Source of the DNA: Papaver somniferum
Lineage: Eukaryota > Streptophyta > Magnoliopsida > Ranunculales > Papaveraceae
Assembly (NCBI RefSeq): GCF_003573695.1
Contig: NC_039363.1
Coordinates: forward strand, 163,696,747 to 163,760,746
Length of the DNA stretch: 64,000 nt
Direction: 5' to 3'
Of the stretch, positions 45,098-56,900 are shown one piece after another. Both the position numbers and the translations under genes were made by a program. The first letter of the stretch is position 1. Every line of letters starts with the position of its first letter. The notes under the pieces were generated by a model that ran no database searches, was not told the DNA's origin, and saw only the letters and a list, made by a program, of their open reading frames with translations.

Positions 45098-47059
45098 ACT
45101 TGAAGTTTTACTTTCTAGCAAACTAATCCTTCGTAACAACAAGCTTCCTCTTTGTTGTGTTGTTACTGATGTAGCCGCCTGTTCGGAGAGGAGAGTAACC
45201 TAATTAGTTGAAATCTCTTAGACCGCTCAGTTTAAAGTCTTCTTTGGGATTAAGAATCTCTAGCGTGTACCGTTGGTGGGAAACTAGATAATTGCGGTTT
45301 ATCTTTTGTTTTCATTGATTTGATTGACTAACGGTGGTTGAACTTTGATTGCACCTAGTTTGTTTATGCTTTAGAATATTCTCTTCTGATATAAGATTCA
45401 CTCAAACTAGTTCAGAGTTTCGACAGGGATCTTTAGACTATTGTTAGTTCTAAAGACGATCTTGTGATAATTCATTGTTAACAGACTCCGTTCTGTGCGT
45501 GATTGATCACAAGAGATTCAAGTGATTGTGTGCAGGTTATTATTGAATATCTAAGAAGATTTGAAGACGAAGAAGATATTGAAGATTTATGAGTTCATAA
45601 TCTTTGGTGTGCACAATACTTGTTTCGGTAAAAGAGGATCCAATTAATAATCGGTTTATCCTTGTGATAGATTGGATTGATTAATTGAGTAGATCCGCAT
45701 CAACACAATTTTCTGGATTAATAGGGTTGTTGGCTTAATCTTAAACGATTACTTCGGTAATTGAACATAAGATAGATCTAAGGACCTGACGAAAGAGTTT
45801 ATGTTAAGATAAACAAAAGAGCCTTTGTCCGACTCATATCACTTGGTTGAATAGAGTTGATACCAAACAGATTTGTTGTTCCTTTACTGTTTGGAATACG
45901 AACCAAAGGAATTGTTCCAAGTACCTGACTTATTTATAAGTTGGAGGTGTGGGAATACAGATGGAACTAGGTGAACTATAGGTTTAGTTGCTTGGTCTCA
46001 ACTATACGAAGTTAGGTGTAATTTTGTGTAGCGGCTTAATCCTGAGAGTATTCAATTCTGGACAAGGTCCCGGGATTTTTCTGCATTTGTTGTTTCCTCG
46101 TTAACAAAATCTTGTTGTGTCATTTACTTTATATTTCCGCATTACAATTTTTTTATTATAATTAAAGTAAATTACACAAACGTTAATTCCTATTTACTTG
46201 ATAAGTGAATCCTATTGTGTTTGGTTAAGTCCGAACCTTTTTATCAAGTAACATACTTCGTTGTTGTATTCTCTCGATTTTGTATCCATAGACGATCATA
46301 CGAAGTGTGAACCGATTAGTTGTATTTTCTCGACTCAGTCCATAGACAACCACTTTCGGAGAAAGGACTTATAGGTAGGAAATTTTTTAGCTTGAGGTAT
46401 ATTTGGGTATCCTCGCCTTTTCAATAACAACTGTCCTAAGAATTCTCACCAAATTAACTCTGTTATCTTTCAGAAATGGAATGGTTATCTAATAAAAAAT
46501 ATTTATTTTCCCATCTTACGATTGCTTCTGTTTAACAGTGGAGAAAGGAGTACAATGTTAAATTTTTTTACTCACACTAGGATAGTGGTTTCTCCATAAT
46601 CATTTCTTTCTCTCTGCCTTTCACCACATTGAACTTGAACAATATTGTTCCTTCATAGTTGATGTCATGGACTCCTATGTTATGTAATCGGGTTCTTCAA
46701 ACCTTCGCTGCTTTCTTCCGATATCGATCTTTGTTCAACATGCTACGTACCTTCCTGATTGAACAAAGATTGAAGCTAATTTCTTCGTGGGTTCATTCTG
46801 AATTTATAAATTTTATAAATAATTATAGGATCGTAATTGCATATTAGTCGACATACAATCGATGCTTTTGTATATCTATTACATACTTTGGTCCATACCA
46901 CTTTGGGAGGCTAAACTCTGTCTTATTATTATTATTAGTTTTTTTTGAGACTCAGAAGGTGTATCTCATTCTCAAAAAAGTTTTTTTTTTTAAATCTTAA
47001 GAATCTCTTCCACATTTTGATAATCAAAGAAAGAAAAAAAAACTTTAAATATCTTTGAT

Positions 47060-47170
47060 ATATTCACCATGATCAATCAGACTTGAATAAAGGATCCAAA
47101 AGTCCGGAAGATGATAAAAATCAGACTTGTATAAAGGATCCCAAATTTCAGAAAAATGATAAAGAAGGAA
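47060..47170 (+). repeat. ~50-bp tandem duplication
   Basis: 'tcagacttgaataaaggatcc' and 'tcagacttgtataaaggatcc' start two imperfect copies (about 47076 and 47122), each ending in 'atgataaa'. Confidence 0.7.
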
Positions 47171-47292
47171 TACTTAACGCCACTGCTTTCCAAACATCAT
47201 TAACTAGATAGTTATTTGCATGACACGTGTTGTATTACAACTGGTGGGACATAAGGAGATACAGAAAAGGGGATCCGGAGCCACTTCCAACT

Positions 47293-48170
47293 GGTTAGTA
47301 TTTACTCTTTATCCAATGATAATAAATGTGACATTGATATACTAATATTAATCATAATTAATTTAATTAATCACTTTAATTAAACTATTGGAGGATAAAT
47401 TAGGCATTATTTAAAATAATATGGATTACTACTTAACGACTCGTGACTGATGTGCAGCTCCCAATCCCAAATGGGTGCAACACAAACATCAACACAAACA
47501 AGGTTGAAGAGAAAGAGTTAGGCCCATAAAGATGGTTTAATATTTAAATAAACGGAGGGTCAGCTAGAGACAAAGTCAAGGATAGATTAGAAAGAAAACC
47601 ATAGGAAAAAAGGTTTATACTACACCGAGGGAAAAGAAAAAAGAAAATATTGAATAGGACAATGTCAGGTTAAGTGGGCTATGGCGGCTCTGATTTCAAT
47701 AATACATAATTCTAAGGATGCCAGGAGACCACGATGTTACATTGCTTTCAAATGAATACACAAAGGAACAAAAGTGAGGCAGCAGTAGCTATTGCTAAAA
47801 AAGAGCTAATGTCCTGGGTGTTGGATGTCTTATCCGCCGCCTAGGTTTTTGGTTGGAAAAACCTACCTGGTAATACTCTGACTTTATGAATCAAATCTCA
47901 TCGATCCAACTTGGTGTCAGTCCGCAACTTAGATTTCTCGACGAACTTTGGATGCAGATCTGACTTTTACGCCGAAAGAGATAAAATATTACCAGTAGAA
48001 GAAAGGATATATGGAGCCTTCACATGAAAACACTAGCTTGACCCTGGTATTATTAGTTTGACTAAATACGCTTTGGCATCCCATTTATAACCTGGGGTGT
48101 ATTCACTTTTTATTTTATTTTATTTTTTATCGCGTAAAATGGTGTAAATTAGCATGGTGATTGGTGGATT
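47293..48170. other. Intergenic, no gene seen
   Basis: AT-rich sequence with short chance ORFs. No repeat family or gene was recognised. Confidence 0.4.
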
Positions 48171-48628
48171 CAATGTAGTCAATATCGGCAGCATATCAGA
48201 TATCATTCTGGAACGATACGATATCTTCCCAACAATATCGACCGATATGATATTTTTACGAAAATCCGGTATGAGTTAAATTAGTCGTTTTAGGTAAAGA
48301 TTAAGAGTATTTTAGGTTTTTCAAAGACGGGAAGGGATAAATCCTTGTTTAATTATCATTCTAGGTAGTAAATTTTAAAGAACGCGCGATTGGGGGATAT
48401 AGGAAAAGGACAAAAACGGGATCCAAATATCAAATTAGGGTCACCTCTTACCTAAGTATTTTATGTAATTCCTAATCTACCACTCACTAATCAGGATAAG
48501 TGATTAATAATAATTAGTAAAATCTTAAGATTTTTTTATAAATGATTAGTGTGTATTATTATTTGTGTTTGAGTGAGTGAGGTGAGAGTAGAAGGAGGGA
48601 AAGAAAATTTGAGAGGGAATTGTGAAAA

Positions 48629-48883
48629 ATGGAGGATGATTGTGAAGAGAGAATTGCTGCGGCTGAATCTTTAGCTCAACTACAACAAGGAGCATATCTT
48701 GAATCTTCATCCAATAACAACAACTCACAATTGCAAGTTTTCGTGGAACCAACACCTTTGAAACATGAATTTTATGAGCATGAAGTGTTTTGTGAAGAAC
48801 CAACCCAAGAAAGTAAACTAGCTCAACATATAAGCACTCCCAATACTCATGTATCATGTCATCCTTATGAGGAAGGTGCGAAC
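48629..48883 (+). pseudogene. Captured 5' gene fragment, plus strand
   Basis: An ATG at 48629 in a good context ('aaaATGG') opens an 85-codon frame: 'MEDDCEERIAAAESLAQLQ...', an Asn run, then a His/Glu/Pro-rich part. It is preceded by a purine-rich, 5'-UTR-like stretch (48555-48628). The coding-like character ends at ~48883, where 'GAAG|GTGCGA' could be an old splice donor and where the minus-strand fragment begins. I do not recognise the parent gene. It lies wholly within the MULE, so capture of a first exon is the simplest reading. Confidence 0.45.
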
Positions 48884-48884
48884 C

Positions 48885-50045
48885 TTTAAATTTTACTTTG
48901 ACTTTGCCTTTGGCCTTGCCCTGCGTCGGTTGTTGACTTGGCCCACCAACTTCGCTTTGGCTTGCTAATTGACATGGAGGAACCTCATCATCTTCCTTCT
49001 CACTTTCCTCTTCATTATGCTCATCGTCCTCAACTATTCCAGTAGGTTCACGGATTACAAGTCGACTACGGTCACCACCACTCTCCCAAATTATCCCTCT
49101 TGTATCAGCCCCCAAACGCTTTTTGCGACCTTTGTCTTTCCCTCGAGGAGCCAGAGACTGAGGAGTATCAATACCGTCCTTCCTTCTACTCTTAATGACA
49201 ACATCTTTAGTTTTTCCTTTGTTAGCTTCCTTGGCTTTTTTCCTATATCAAAAGACACACGAAATGAATACAAGACAACACAATTTCATTCTTAATACCG
49301 GCATAGAATTACTAAAACAAAACAATGCCGGGACCAGAAATGGTATCTCATTAAGCAAATACCGCATGCCGGAACACAGTTCCGGCAATGTACAATAATA
49401 TCGACAATTCCTGTAGTATTTTACATTATTTCTGGATACAAATTGAACACTACCGGCACACACTTAATAATTCACTCCATGTCGTAACCATGTACCGACA
49501 CAGAATGCTAACTCAAACCAATGCCGATAATTCCTAGAATGTTTCTGGATAGCAAAACTGCACAACCGGCATACGTGAACAGTTTTAAAGTAATGCCGGC
49601 ATAGTATTCAACTTAATTTGAATGTCGGTATAGAACACTCAGCTTCAGGAGACTCTGAGTTTGAAAACGACATTGTATTCATACTAAAATCAATGTCGTA
49701 ACCCAATATCGGCACTGCCTTCATTCTAGATTGAATGCCGTAATTGAGTACCGGCGTGGTATTCATATAAATTTCAATGCCGGTACTCACTAAAAGTCAA
49801 TTGTTTGAGTTAGGGTTTGCGATTCTAACCTAAACCCATTTATATAAATCGATTTACACACTCATAAAGTAGTTCAAAATCACTTACCTTCTCACAGAAG
49901 CCATGTTTATGAGAGGTTGATTGTCCGAGTTGGCTACTTCTTCTTCTTCTTGCTCTTGAGCAATCAAAGCAAGCCTTTCCTGTAATTTCTGTTCAGCAAT
50001 CGAGTTTGATTTCGATTGGGCATTTGGTCTCTTTCGTGGAGGCAT
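48885..50045 (-). pseudogene. Captured two-exon gene fragment, minus strand
   Basis: Exon 1 runs from an ATG at 50045 to 49888 ('MPPRKRPNAQSKSNS...LQERLALIAQEQEEEE...'), with a donor GTAAGT. Exon 2 starts at 49242 after TATAG and runs to ~48885. It is basic then very acidic ('RRKDGIDTPQSLAPRGKDKGRKKR', 'IVEDDEHNEEESEKEDDEVPP', 'GKAKGKVKVKFK'). The two exons join in phase (AG|G). The protein is low-complexity and nuclear-looking, like the leading ORF segment of some plant CACTA (En/Spm) elements, but no domain is certain. The 645-bp intron holds the TACCGGCAT repeats. The 3' part is missing at the fusion with the plus-strand fragment. Confidence 0.5.
49330..49795 (-). repeat. Dispersed TACCGGCAT / ATGCCGGTA motifs
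   Basis: About a dozen words such as 'taccggcat', 'atgccgg', 'atgtcggta' and 'accggcgtg' occur within ~460 bp, often beside 'gtattca' or 'aatttgaatg'. All lie inside the intron of the minus-strand fragment. Dense short motifs of this kind are typical of CACTA subterminal regions. Confidence 0.65.
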
Positions 50046-50659
50046 TGTTATGATTCGGGTAGGTTAATCGACGAAGAAATTTTTGAATTGACGATGAAGA
50101 ACGAATGAAGAAGAAGATGAAAGAATTTGAAAACCTAACCCTAAGAGTGCCAGTACTGTTTTTAGAGAATGGGGATATATGAATTTGGTTTTTGATTTTA
50201 AGTTTTAGTGGAAAGGGTATTATGATCTTTTCATAATGTTTTTTGATTAACCAAAGGGTAGTTTAGTATTTTCCATATCCATAAATCACCCCTTAACAGA
50301 CACTGCTGGTTGGGAGAAGTAATCTATATCCCCCAATTGGTTTTTATATCCCTCAATCGCACGTTTATTTTAAAGTTGTTGAAGTTACTCTCCTGTCTCT
50401 AGTTTAAACTTGTTTAATTATCATTTTAGGTAGTTAATTTTAAACTTATCGAAGTTACTCTTTTGTGTTTTTGATAAAATTGATGGTATCTATTATATCT
50501 TAATATAAAATGTGTGAAGAAAAGTTTACTATAAAATTATAGTCTCTAAATTTGAAACCGATATTATACCGATATTTCAACGACAATATTCCAATATAAA
50601 GTCGTACCAGTGTATCGGTCACCGCCGAGATAAACCAATCCGATATTAACTACACATTG

Positions 50660-50926
50660 TGTGGATCCCATTTTTCGTGTACCTACTCCCCCTGACCCCA
50701 GCACAATGGCCGCATGTGTTTATGGAACAAAAAGAACAATTGTTTGACCTCAAAGTCTTGCCAACTTGCCATAATAGTCCAAGGTGTAATTAATAGAAGG
50801 AATTCACATTTCACAGAAAAAACCAACTACTTATTATCTCCCTGTTTCAGTAGTAGCACTCTTAGTTTGTTCAGAATTGATTCATTAATTTGTCTCTGTA
50901 CCTGATTCAAAGTTTATATAGATGAA
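50660..50926 (+). promoter_or_regulatory. Probable promoter/5' UTR of the receptor kinase
   Basis: Sequence between the MITE-like element and the kinase start codon. No clear TATA at a usable distance: 'tttatatag' at 50912-50920 is too close to the ATG. An upstream ATG AAA TGA (50922-50930) overlaps the main start codon. The transposons at 48.2-50.7 kb come to within 270 bp of the coding start. Confidence 0.35.
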
Positions 50927-50930
50927 ATGA
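50922..50930 (+). promoter_or_regulatory. Two-codon upstream ORF overlapping the start
   Basis: ATGAAATGA: an ATG, one Lys codon and a TGA whose first two bases are the last two of the main ATG (50927-50929). If transcribed, scanning ribosomes meet this mini-ORF first. The main ATG is preferred as start because it opens the signal peptide. Confidence 0.4.
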
Positions 50931-53900
50931 AGTTTGCTTTGGATAAAAATCCTCAGCCATCATCGCCGGTATCAGTTTTCTTCTTCTTCTTCTGCTGCTG
51001 CTATCTCTACATCATCACTAGTACTCTGTTGTTCAATATATCAGAAGCTCAGACTACTGACCCAGTTGAAGGTACATCCATATATGTAATCTTATTTAAT
51101 TTCTCTTCAATTTTTTGTTTCCTTGATGAAATTCAGTTTCTGTTGGATTGCGTACTGTAAAATGAATTGTCGAGTTCATACTCTTGGATAATTCTAAATA
51201 AACTATTGATTTTGATCAATTTCATCGTTTTTCTTCCTTCCTCGTTTATGCTTTGAGTAGCTGTTTCAAGTACCAGTTAACAATAGTGATCAAACTGATG
51301 GCCTGTTGAGGTTTTTCAAGGTCAATCATGGCATGAGCCTCTCTGCTCTTAGTAAGTTTTGATCCAAGATCGAGAAAAGTTCTTTTTCTTATCCTCATTT
51401 CGTTAGTTTATGATGATGACGGCCCACTTGACATTGAGGTATTCAAGTATCTCTGATGTATATACACATATCACTAGTTAATTCAATTAAGTATTCATTT
51501 ATCTCCCCCTATACATCATTTTATTCTCTTCTACAAAATGATTATCTGGTTGTTTAAAATTAAAAAATTTAGCTGCTAACGATTTGATTAGGGACGTCCT
51601 TGGCCATTGGATTGGTACACCCCAAGCAAATTAGGAGGCAAAATAGTGTCACTCCAAGGACCGAGTTGATAATTTGACTCGAACGAGTCACCCTTTGAGT
51701 CCATCAATGACTGACCATATTAGAAAAAATGACCATTTGTGAAAAACTCGGATGAGAAATCATCTTCTTCTTCTACCTGGACGACAATGGTAGGAGTCGA
51801 GCACAGGATTCATGGCGAACAGAGTAATTCCATTTCCATCAGTTTGATGGAGTAAGCGTTAATTTTCATTTACTTTCTTTCATAGTTCCAATTGTTTGTT
51901 AAGATTTATACCATAATTTTGACCTAAAACGCATATTTCTTATCTTCACTAATAAAAATTGTTTGTTTAACAGTGAGAGCTTTAAATTCCATTTTCCAGC
52001 AATGGAACACCAAAGCTGTTCCTTCGTGGAACATAAGTGGGGAACCCTGCTCTGGAACTGCAACAGACCTAACAGATATAGAGGACCGCAATTTAAACCC
52101 GGGGATCAAATGCGATTGCGGAACCACTAATGGATCTTGCCACATTACTAAACTGTATGTTTCATGATCTCATGGTTTTCTTAATTAATAGAATGTCTAT
52201 CACTATTCCATTTGGTTTTTCATATGGAGTAACATTTTAGTTTTGCAATGTTTAATTTCATTACTCTCAACCAAAATCTACTTGTACAAGGATTGAACTC
52301 ATTTATCTAGTTTCGCTTAAAAGACTTTTCTTAATTAAAAGACTCTTGTATTTGCTTTCCAAAATGTTTTAATCCTTTAGTCTATGGATAGTGATATGTA
52401 GTAAATTATTGTTGATTTTGCATTAAAGAAATAGTTCTATGAATAAGCAGCATGAGCTGCATGCAAGTACTTGTTAGTTGTGAGTAACACTGTTAACATA
52501 ATTGTTCAATGTTTTCTTGATGCAATCTGATGGATTTGGTGTCCTCAGGAGAGTGTATGCAGCAAACATAAAAGGCGTGATTCCAGAAGAGCTCGCAGAT
52601 TTGACTTTTCTCACATATCTGTACGGAATTGCTTCGTTTGTTCATTTTTATGTATTTCTTCCATGACTTGTTGCTTATTTCAATGGATGATGTCAAAACA
52701 GGATTCAGTTTTTTATAAGAATGGCGTTACAAAAATCTTTCTTTCCACTAATGTGCCATTATTCTGAGGCTTTGCGAAGGTTCTTAAAACCTTACTTGAG
52801 ACTGTATGCTACAGAACTATTTATAGATAGTGCATAGTTGGCTACTCAGTTAACATGGCCTACTATTTTTCGTCGTTGAAATTTATAAGTAGGTAAAATT
52901 TCAAGAAACATTTATGGAATTCAATCTCCAGAGTAGGACTGAGAATGGGACAGCATGAAATTTGGCAGCAATAGCTTGTGTGAAGGAGAAAAACATAAGT
53001 AGAGAACAGTGTAGAAAGAAAATAAAACATCCTTTGAAGTAACATGGTAGCTCTGTAACTGAATTCAAAGTGGTCCTATCAGTATCCATTGACAGATTAA
53101 TGCAAGCTACGTTGACCCTCCATCTTTTCTGGTTACTACTAATCTGCTTTTTGTGATTTGACTATCACTTGGCATCACTAGAGTAGCATTGTTTATACAT
53201 TGTACGTATTATGTGTGTTTTTTGTTTCCAAATCCTAGCATTTAAAAGCTTACTACTCTGTGTAGACAAAGAATTATGGATAGTTTGCAACAGTGTAAGC
53301 ATGTTCCGAATCAATTTAGCTTAAAGTTTTTGCATCAGTTGAAACCAGACTTAGCACATGAGCACAGTTTGCATGCAAAAGTGTATTCTAAATTTCTAAT
53401 ACCAAAGTGTTATATCCTTTCTTTCAGGAAGTTGGATCAAAATTTCTTAACAGGCCCCATACCTGCATTTCTTGGCAATTTATCTTCGCTAGAAATTTTG
53501 TAAGTTCATTTTGTGGTTTCTTTCGGAAACAGCATGAAATAAAGAATCAGGAGCTTCATGTTTTCACTAATAGCCGTTGATATTTGTCAGGCTGCTAACA
53601 TATTTTCCTGCTTCAATTCTCTATCAGGTCACTGGGTATTAATTCCCTATCAGGAACTGTTCCCAAGGAGCTTGGAAAGCTGCAGAAATTAACATTACTG
53701 TAAGACACTTTTTACTGACAACCAATTTTCTGCTGTTTAGATTGCCATTATGGAACTAGTTTGATCAACATAATTTTCTTTTAACTTCATGCTGTAAAAG
53801 GTGTGGATTTGGGGGTTGAAGGTATTATGATGAAATTGAAAATGCTTGCTCGTTAACTACTTCTTTTACAGGGCTTTTGGTTCAAATAACTTATCTGGGC

Positions 53901-56900
53901 CACTCCCTCCTCAGCTTGGGTCTTTAACCAATCTTGATCAGATGTAAGTTTTAAGTTGTATGTCATCATTAACAGAAGGCCTAAGAGTATCACAATCATG
54001 TATGTTAAATTGCTTTGGTAAAACATAGCATAGTACTATAGGAGCATATATATACACTGATTCGCCGCAGTGGTTGAAGGATTCAAGTAAAGCATCCGAT
54101 GTTTGAGTTTAAAACTTTGCCAACATCCAAAATTAAAGGTAGGTCCCACCTTTTAAACACCAAGCGCAGTTTCAAACCCATCCTAAGGTTTCAAACACAT
54201 GCTACATTTTGGGCGGATACTAAAACTGGGCGGCTACGCCCCCAGTAGGTTAAACTTGGGAATTGCTATACCTATATGGTATATTTACCATATATCGCAT
54301 TGATACCAATCTACGCTAACGATTGCCTAGATCAATAAGGTAATGTACCATATTAGCATACCGATTGTGGATGCTCTAGTAAAGTATATAGTGATTAGAA
54401 AGCTTGGGCTAGTAATCTTGGATAAAGTCAAGCTTGACTCTCACACACACTTCCATAAAATGAAATGATCCTGTATAGCTGCTTTCAAAAACAGTTGTGG
54501 TCGAACCAATGACAAGTGGCAGAATATAGGTTCTTTTTCTTTTCCAAGATGGCATGTTTGAAGCGGTTATATGTGCATTTTTAAACCGCATCCACCTGTT
54601 TTGGAGAAATAACAGAAGTCGCTGTATTGATTTTGTTGTATCATCGAACTTGGCAGTTACATCGACAGTGCTGGAGTGGGTGGAGAGATGCCGCAGACAT
54701 TTGCTAGCCTAGTAAACATGAAAACCATGTATGAATCTTGATCTGAAAATTCTCATCTAGTTGATCATATATTTTTGCTCCAGTACATAAAATTCGTATC
54801 ATCTTACAAGCAAAAGCGTTTTTGGGGTTTCAGGTGGGCTTCAGACAACGCTTTCACAGGCAAGATACCTGACTTCATTGGGAATTGGTCCAAACTAACC
54901 ACCTTGTAAGAAAGTTTCTGTGATATTCTCGTTAGATTCATTCGCTTATATTAATAAATAAATGTCACCTGGGTGATATTCCTGGCTTATATAGTATATG
55001 GATATCATAAATGCAAGTTATCACCATCCAACACAAACAAGAACCTAGGATCTTATATGGATATCATAAATGCAAGTTATCACCATCCAAACACAAACAA
55101 GAACCTAGGATCTTTTGTAGTAATAATAATATCAACCAATAACCAGCTATTGCTGTGTGCTTTTGGATAAAATGAACTTTTGAAATTGTCATAGTAGTAC
55201 AGCACTTGAATTAAAAGATAATCCCAATACTATCGATAAGTCTACATTAAGATGATAATCTTTTTGGGTATTTCGTAAGCTTATACCCGAATTAAGGAGT
55301 TAATGCACATCTTATAGAGATATACTTCTGACATATGTGTGTCCTCTAGAAAACTTTCCCCTCTTTAGTTTCTCTCAGGTTGCGACATTGCGTCCTTTGG
55401 ATACAATGAACATAATAAGATGGTATACCTGTTTTATAGCGTTATCCCAATACTATCCATGGGATTTCCTTGAGATTCTATTTTTATTTTATTTTTGTGT
55501 TCCGAAACGCGCATCTCCTAATCCGTAACATATTCACATCCGAAGGAGTTGTATTTTTGCATATATTTGTCCTGGAGAATTTTATTTTCTTCACTTCAGA
55601 TTTCCTTGATAAGCCTATCTTTTTGTATACAGGAGATTTGAAGGGAACTCTTTCGAAGGGCCTATTCCATCCAGCTTATCTAATTTGACTTTGTTAACTG
55701 ACCTGTGAGTGTCCTTTAACAATCGGATACTTGATGTGTGTCTTATCTGGATTTTCTGACATATCTTATATTATTGTAGGAGAATTAGTGACTTGTCTAA
55801 CATAAGCTCATCGCTGGATTTTATCAAGGACATGAAGAAATTAACCGTCTTGTAAGAAATTCTCTGAGGCAAACAATTCTACCCAGTACCTCACTTCTGG
55901 AAATTTACCTAACTTATCTCTATGTTCCTTCTGTTGCTAGAGTTTTGAGAAACAATTTGATTTCTGGTGGTATTCCGTCCAACGTGGGAGAGTACGGAGA
56001 GTTACAGAGGCTGTAAGTTATCAATTTCCTGTTTGAATCTCCATGATACTTTATGTTACTGTGACTGTGCCTATATAAACAAATTTCTTTTATATTCTTA
56101 TTTTTGGCTGCTTACCTCCAGTGATCTGAGCTTTAACAATTTAACTGGACGCATTCCAGCAGCTCTCTTCAATTTGAGTTCTCTTTCTAACTTGTAAGAG
56201 CCTATATTAATCTTTTATTCAGTTGATTTTTTTTCTTTATTTTTGAATAATTCAGTCTAGTCACCCTAATTAGAAATTGGATGATCATGATGTCTTTTGA
56301 CCATCACTTGCATCAATTTGCAGGTTTCTGGGAAACAATAGTCTGTCTGGTATCCTTCCACCCCAAAAGAGTTCAAGTCTTCGCACTGTGTATGTCCTCA
56401 CACTCTATCCTACGTTAAAACTGTACTTCAGCCACTCCATTCACTGCAATTATTACATCTTCTATGGTGAGGGAAGATTCTACTTCCCTGACGTGCCGTG
56501 CTGTGCTGATATAAGGCTTGGGAGTTGTCAGGGGGATATATTGGTTGTGGCTTTTGCTATGTTGATTTTTTAAGTACATAAGATATTGACTAATCAAATT
56601 GTGCCAGAATCAAATATTGTATTGTTTTTATCCCATCATACCTTCTTTCTTGTTATCCAATTTATTATTTGTAGTGTTTTTGTGTCTCATTCCTATATAA
56701 CACTGATAATGACTACGCTTATGTTTTGTATCATGCAGGGATTTGTCGTACAATGAACTATCAGGAAGTTTTCCTTCTTGGGTAACCCAGCAAAACACAT
56801 CACTGTATGTATGCAGAAACAGAGAACTAGCTTAGTTTTATTCTTTTCCGTAGTCCTCAACAATTTTGTTTCGTATAGCGGTCCTTTCCTCTGTGAACAC

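Larger units (their letters stand above)
43644..46423 (+). mobile_element. Solo Copia-type LTR with target duplication
   Basis: 2780 bp, TGTTAGAGCATTGC to '...cctcgccttttca', flanked on both sides by ATAAC (43639-43643 and 46424-46428). There is no internal region, so it is a clean solo LTR produced by LTR-LTR recombination. It aligns with the longer, interrupted LTR at 8025-14224. It has its own motif array (44340-44545) and TATA box (45091-45097). Confidence 0.9.
43570..47292. mobile_element. Inverted-repeat DNA element split by a solo LTR
   Basis: The sequence 43577-43632 ('...ctctggattc...gtttctgtatcccc...gtgtcccaccag') recurs inverted at 47240-47292 ('...ctggtgggac...gatacagaaaaggggatccggagcc...'). 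Without the LTR at 43644-46423 the element would be ~0.94 kb with ~55-bp terminal repeats, a MITE-like size. The interior (46429-47240) has no supported gene. The superfamily is not determined. Confidence 0.6.
48381..50366. mobile_element. Mutator-like element with captured gene fragments
   Basis: A 9-bp direct duplication ATTTTAAAG (48372-48380 and 50367-50375) flanks 1986 bp. The ends are inverted: AACGCGCGATTGGGGGATATA on the left and AAACGTGCGATTGAGGGAT on the right read in reverse, and a second 'attgggggatatag' copy lies just inside the right end. The 9-bp duplication fits Mutator superfamily insertion. Removing the element and one duplication rebuilds one unit of a local tandem repeat, which confirms the boundaries. 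Inside are two gene fragments on opposite strands and no transposase, i.e. a Pack-MULE-like structure. Confidence 0.75.
48171..50659. mobile_element. MITE-like element hosting the MULE
   Basis: 'CAATGTAGTCAATATCGG' at 48171-48188 recurs inverted at 50640-50659 ('ccgatattaactacacattg', two extra bases). Both ends continue into 'cgatatc'-rich sequence. Without the MULE (48381-50366) it would be ~0.5 kb. Its interior contains a ~66-bp tandem duplication ('cttgtttaattatcattytaggtagt', starting near 48349 and 50409) whose first unit is split by the MULE. Confidence 0.5.

Noticed and set aside
48546..48884. C-terminal continuation of the minus-strand ORF (to 48546)
   Set aside because: Past the fusion point it is antisense to the plus-strand fragment and has no gene-like character.
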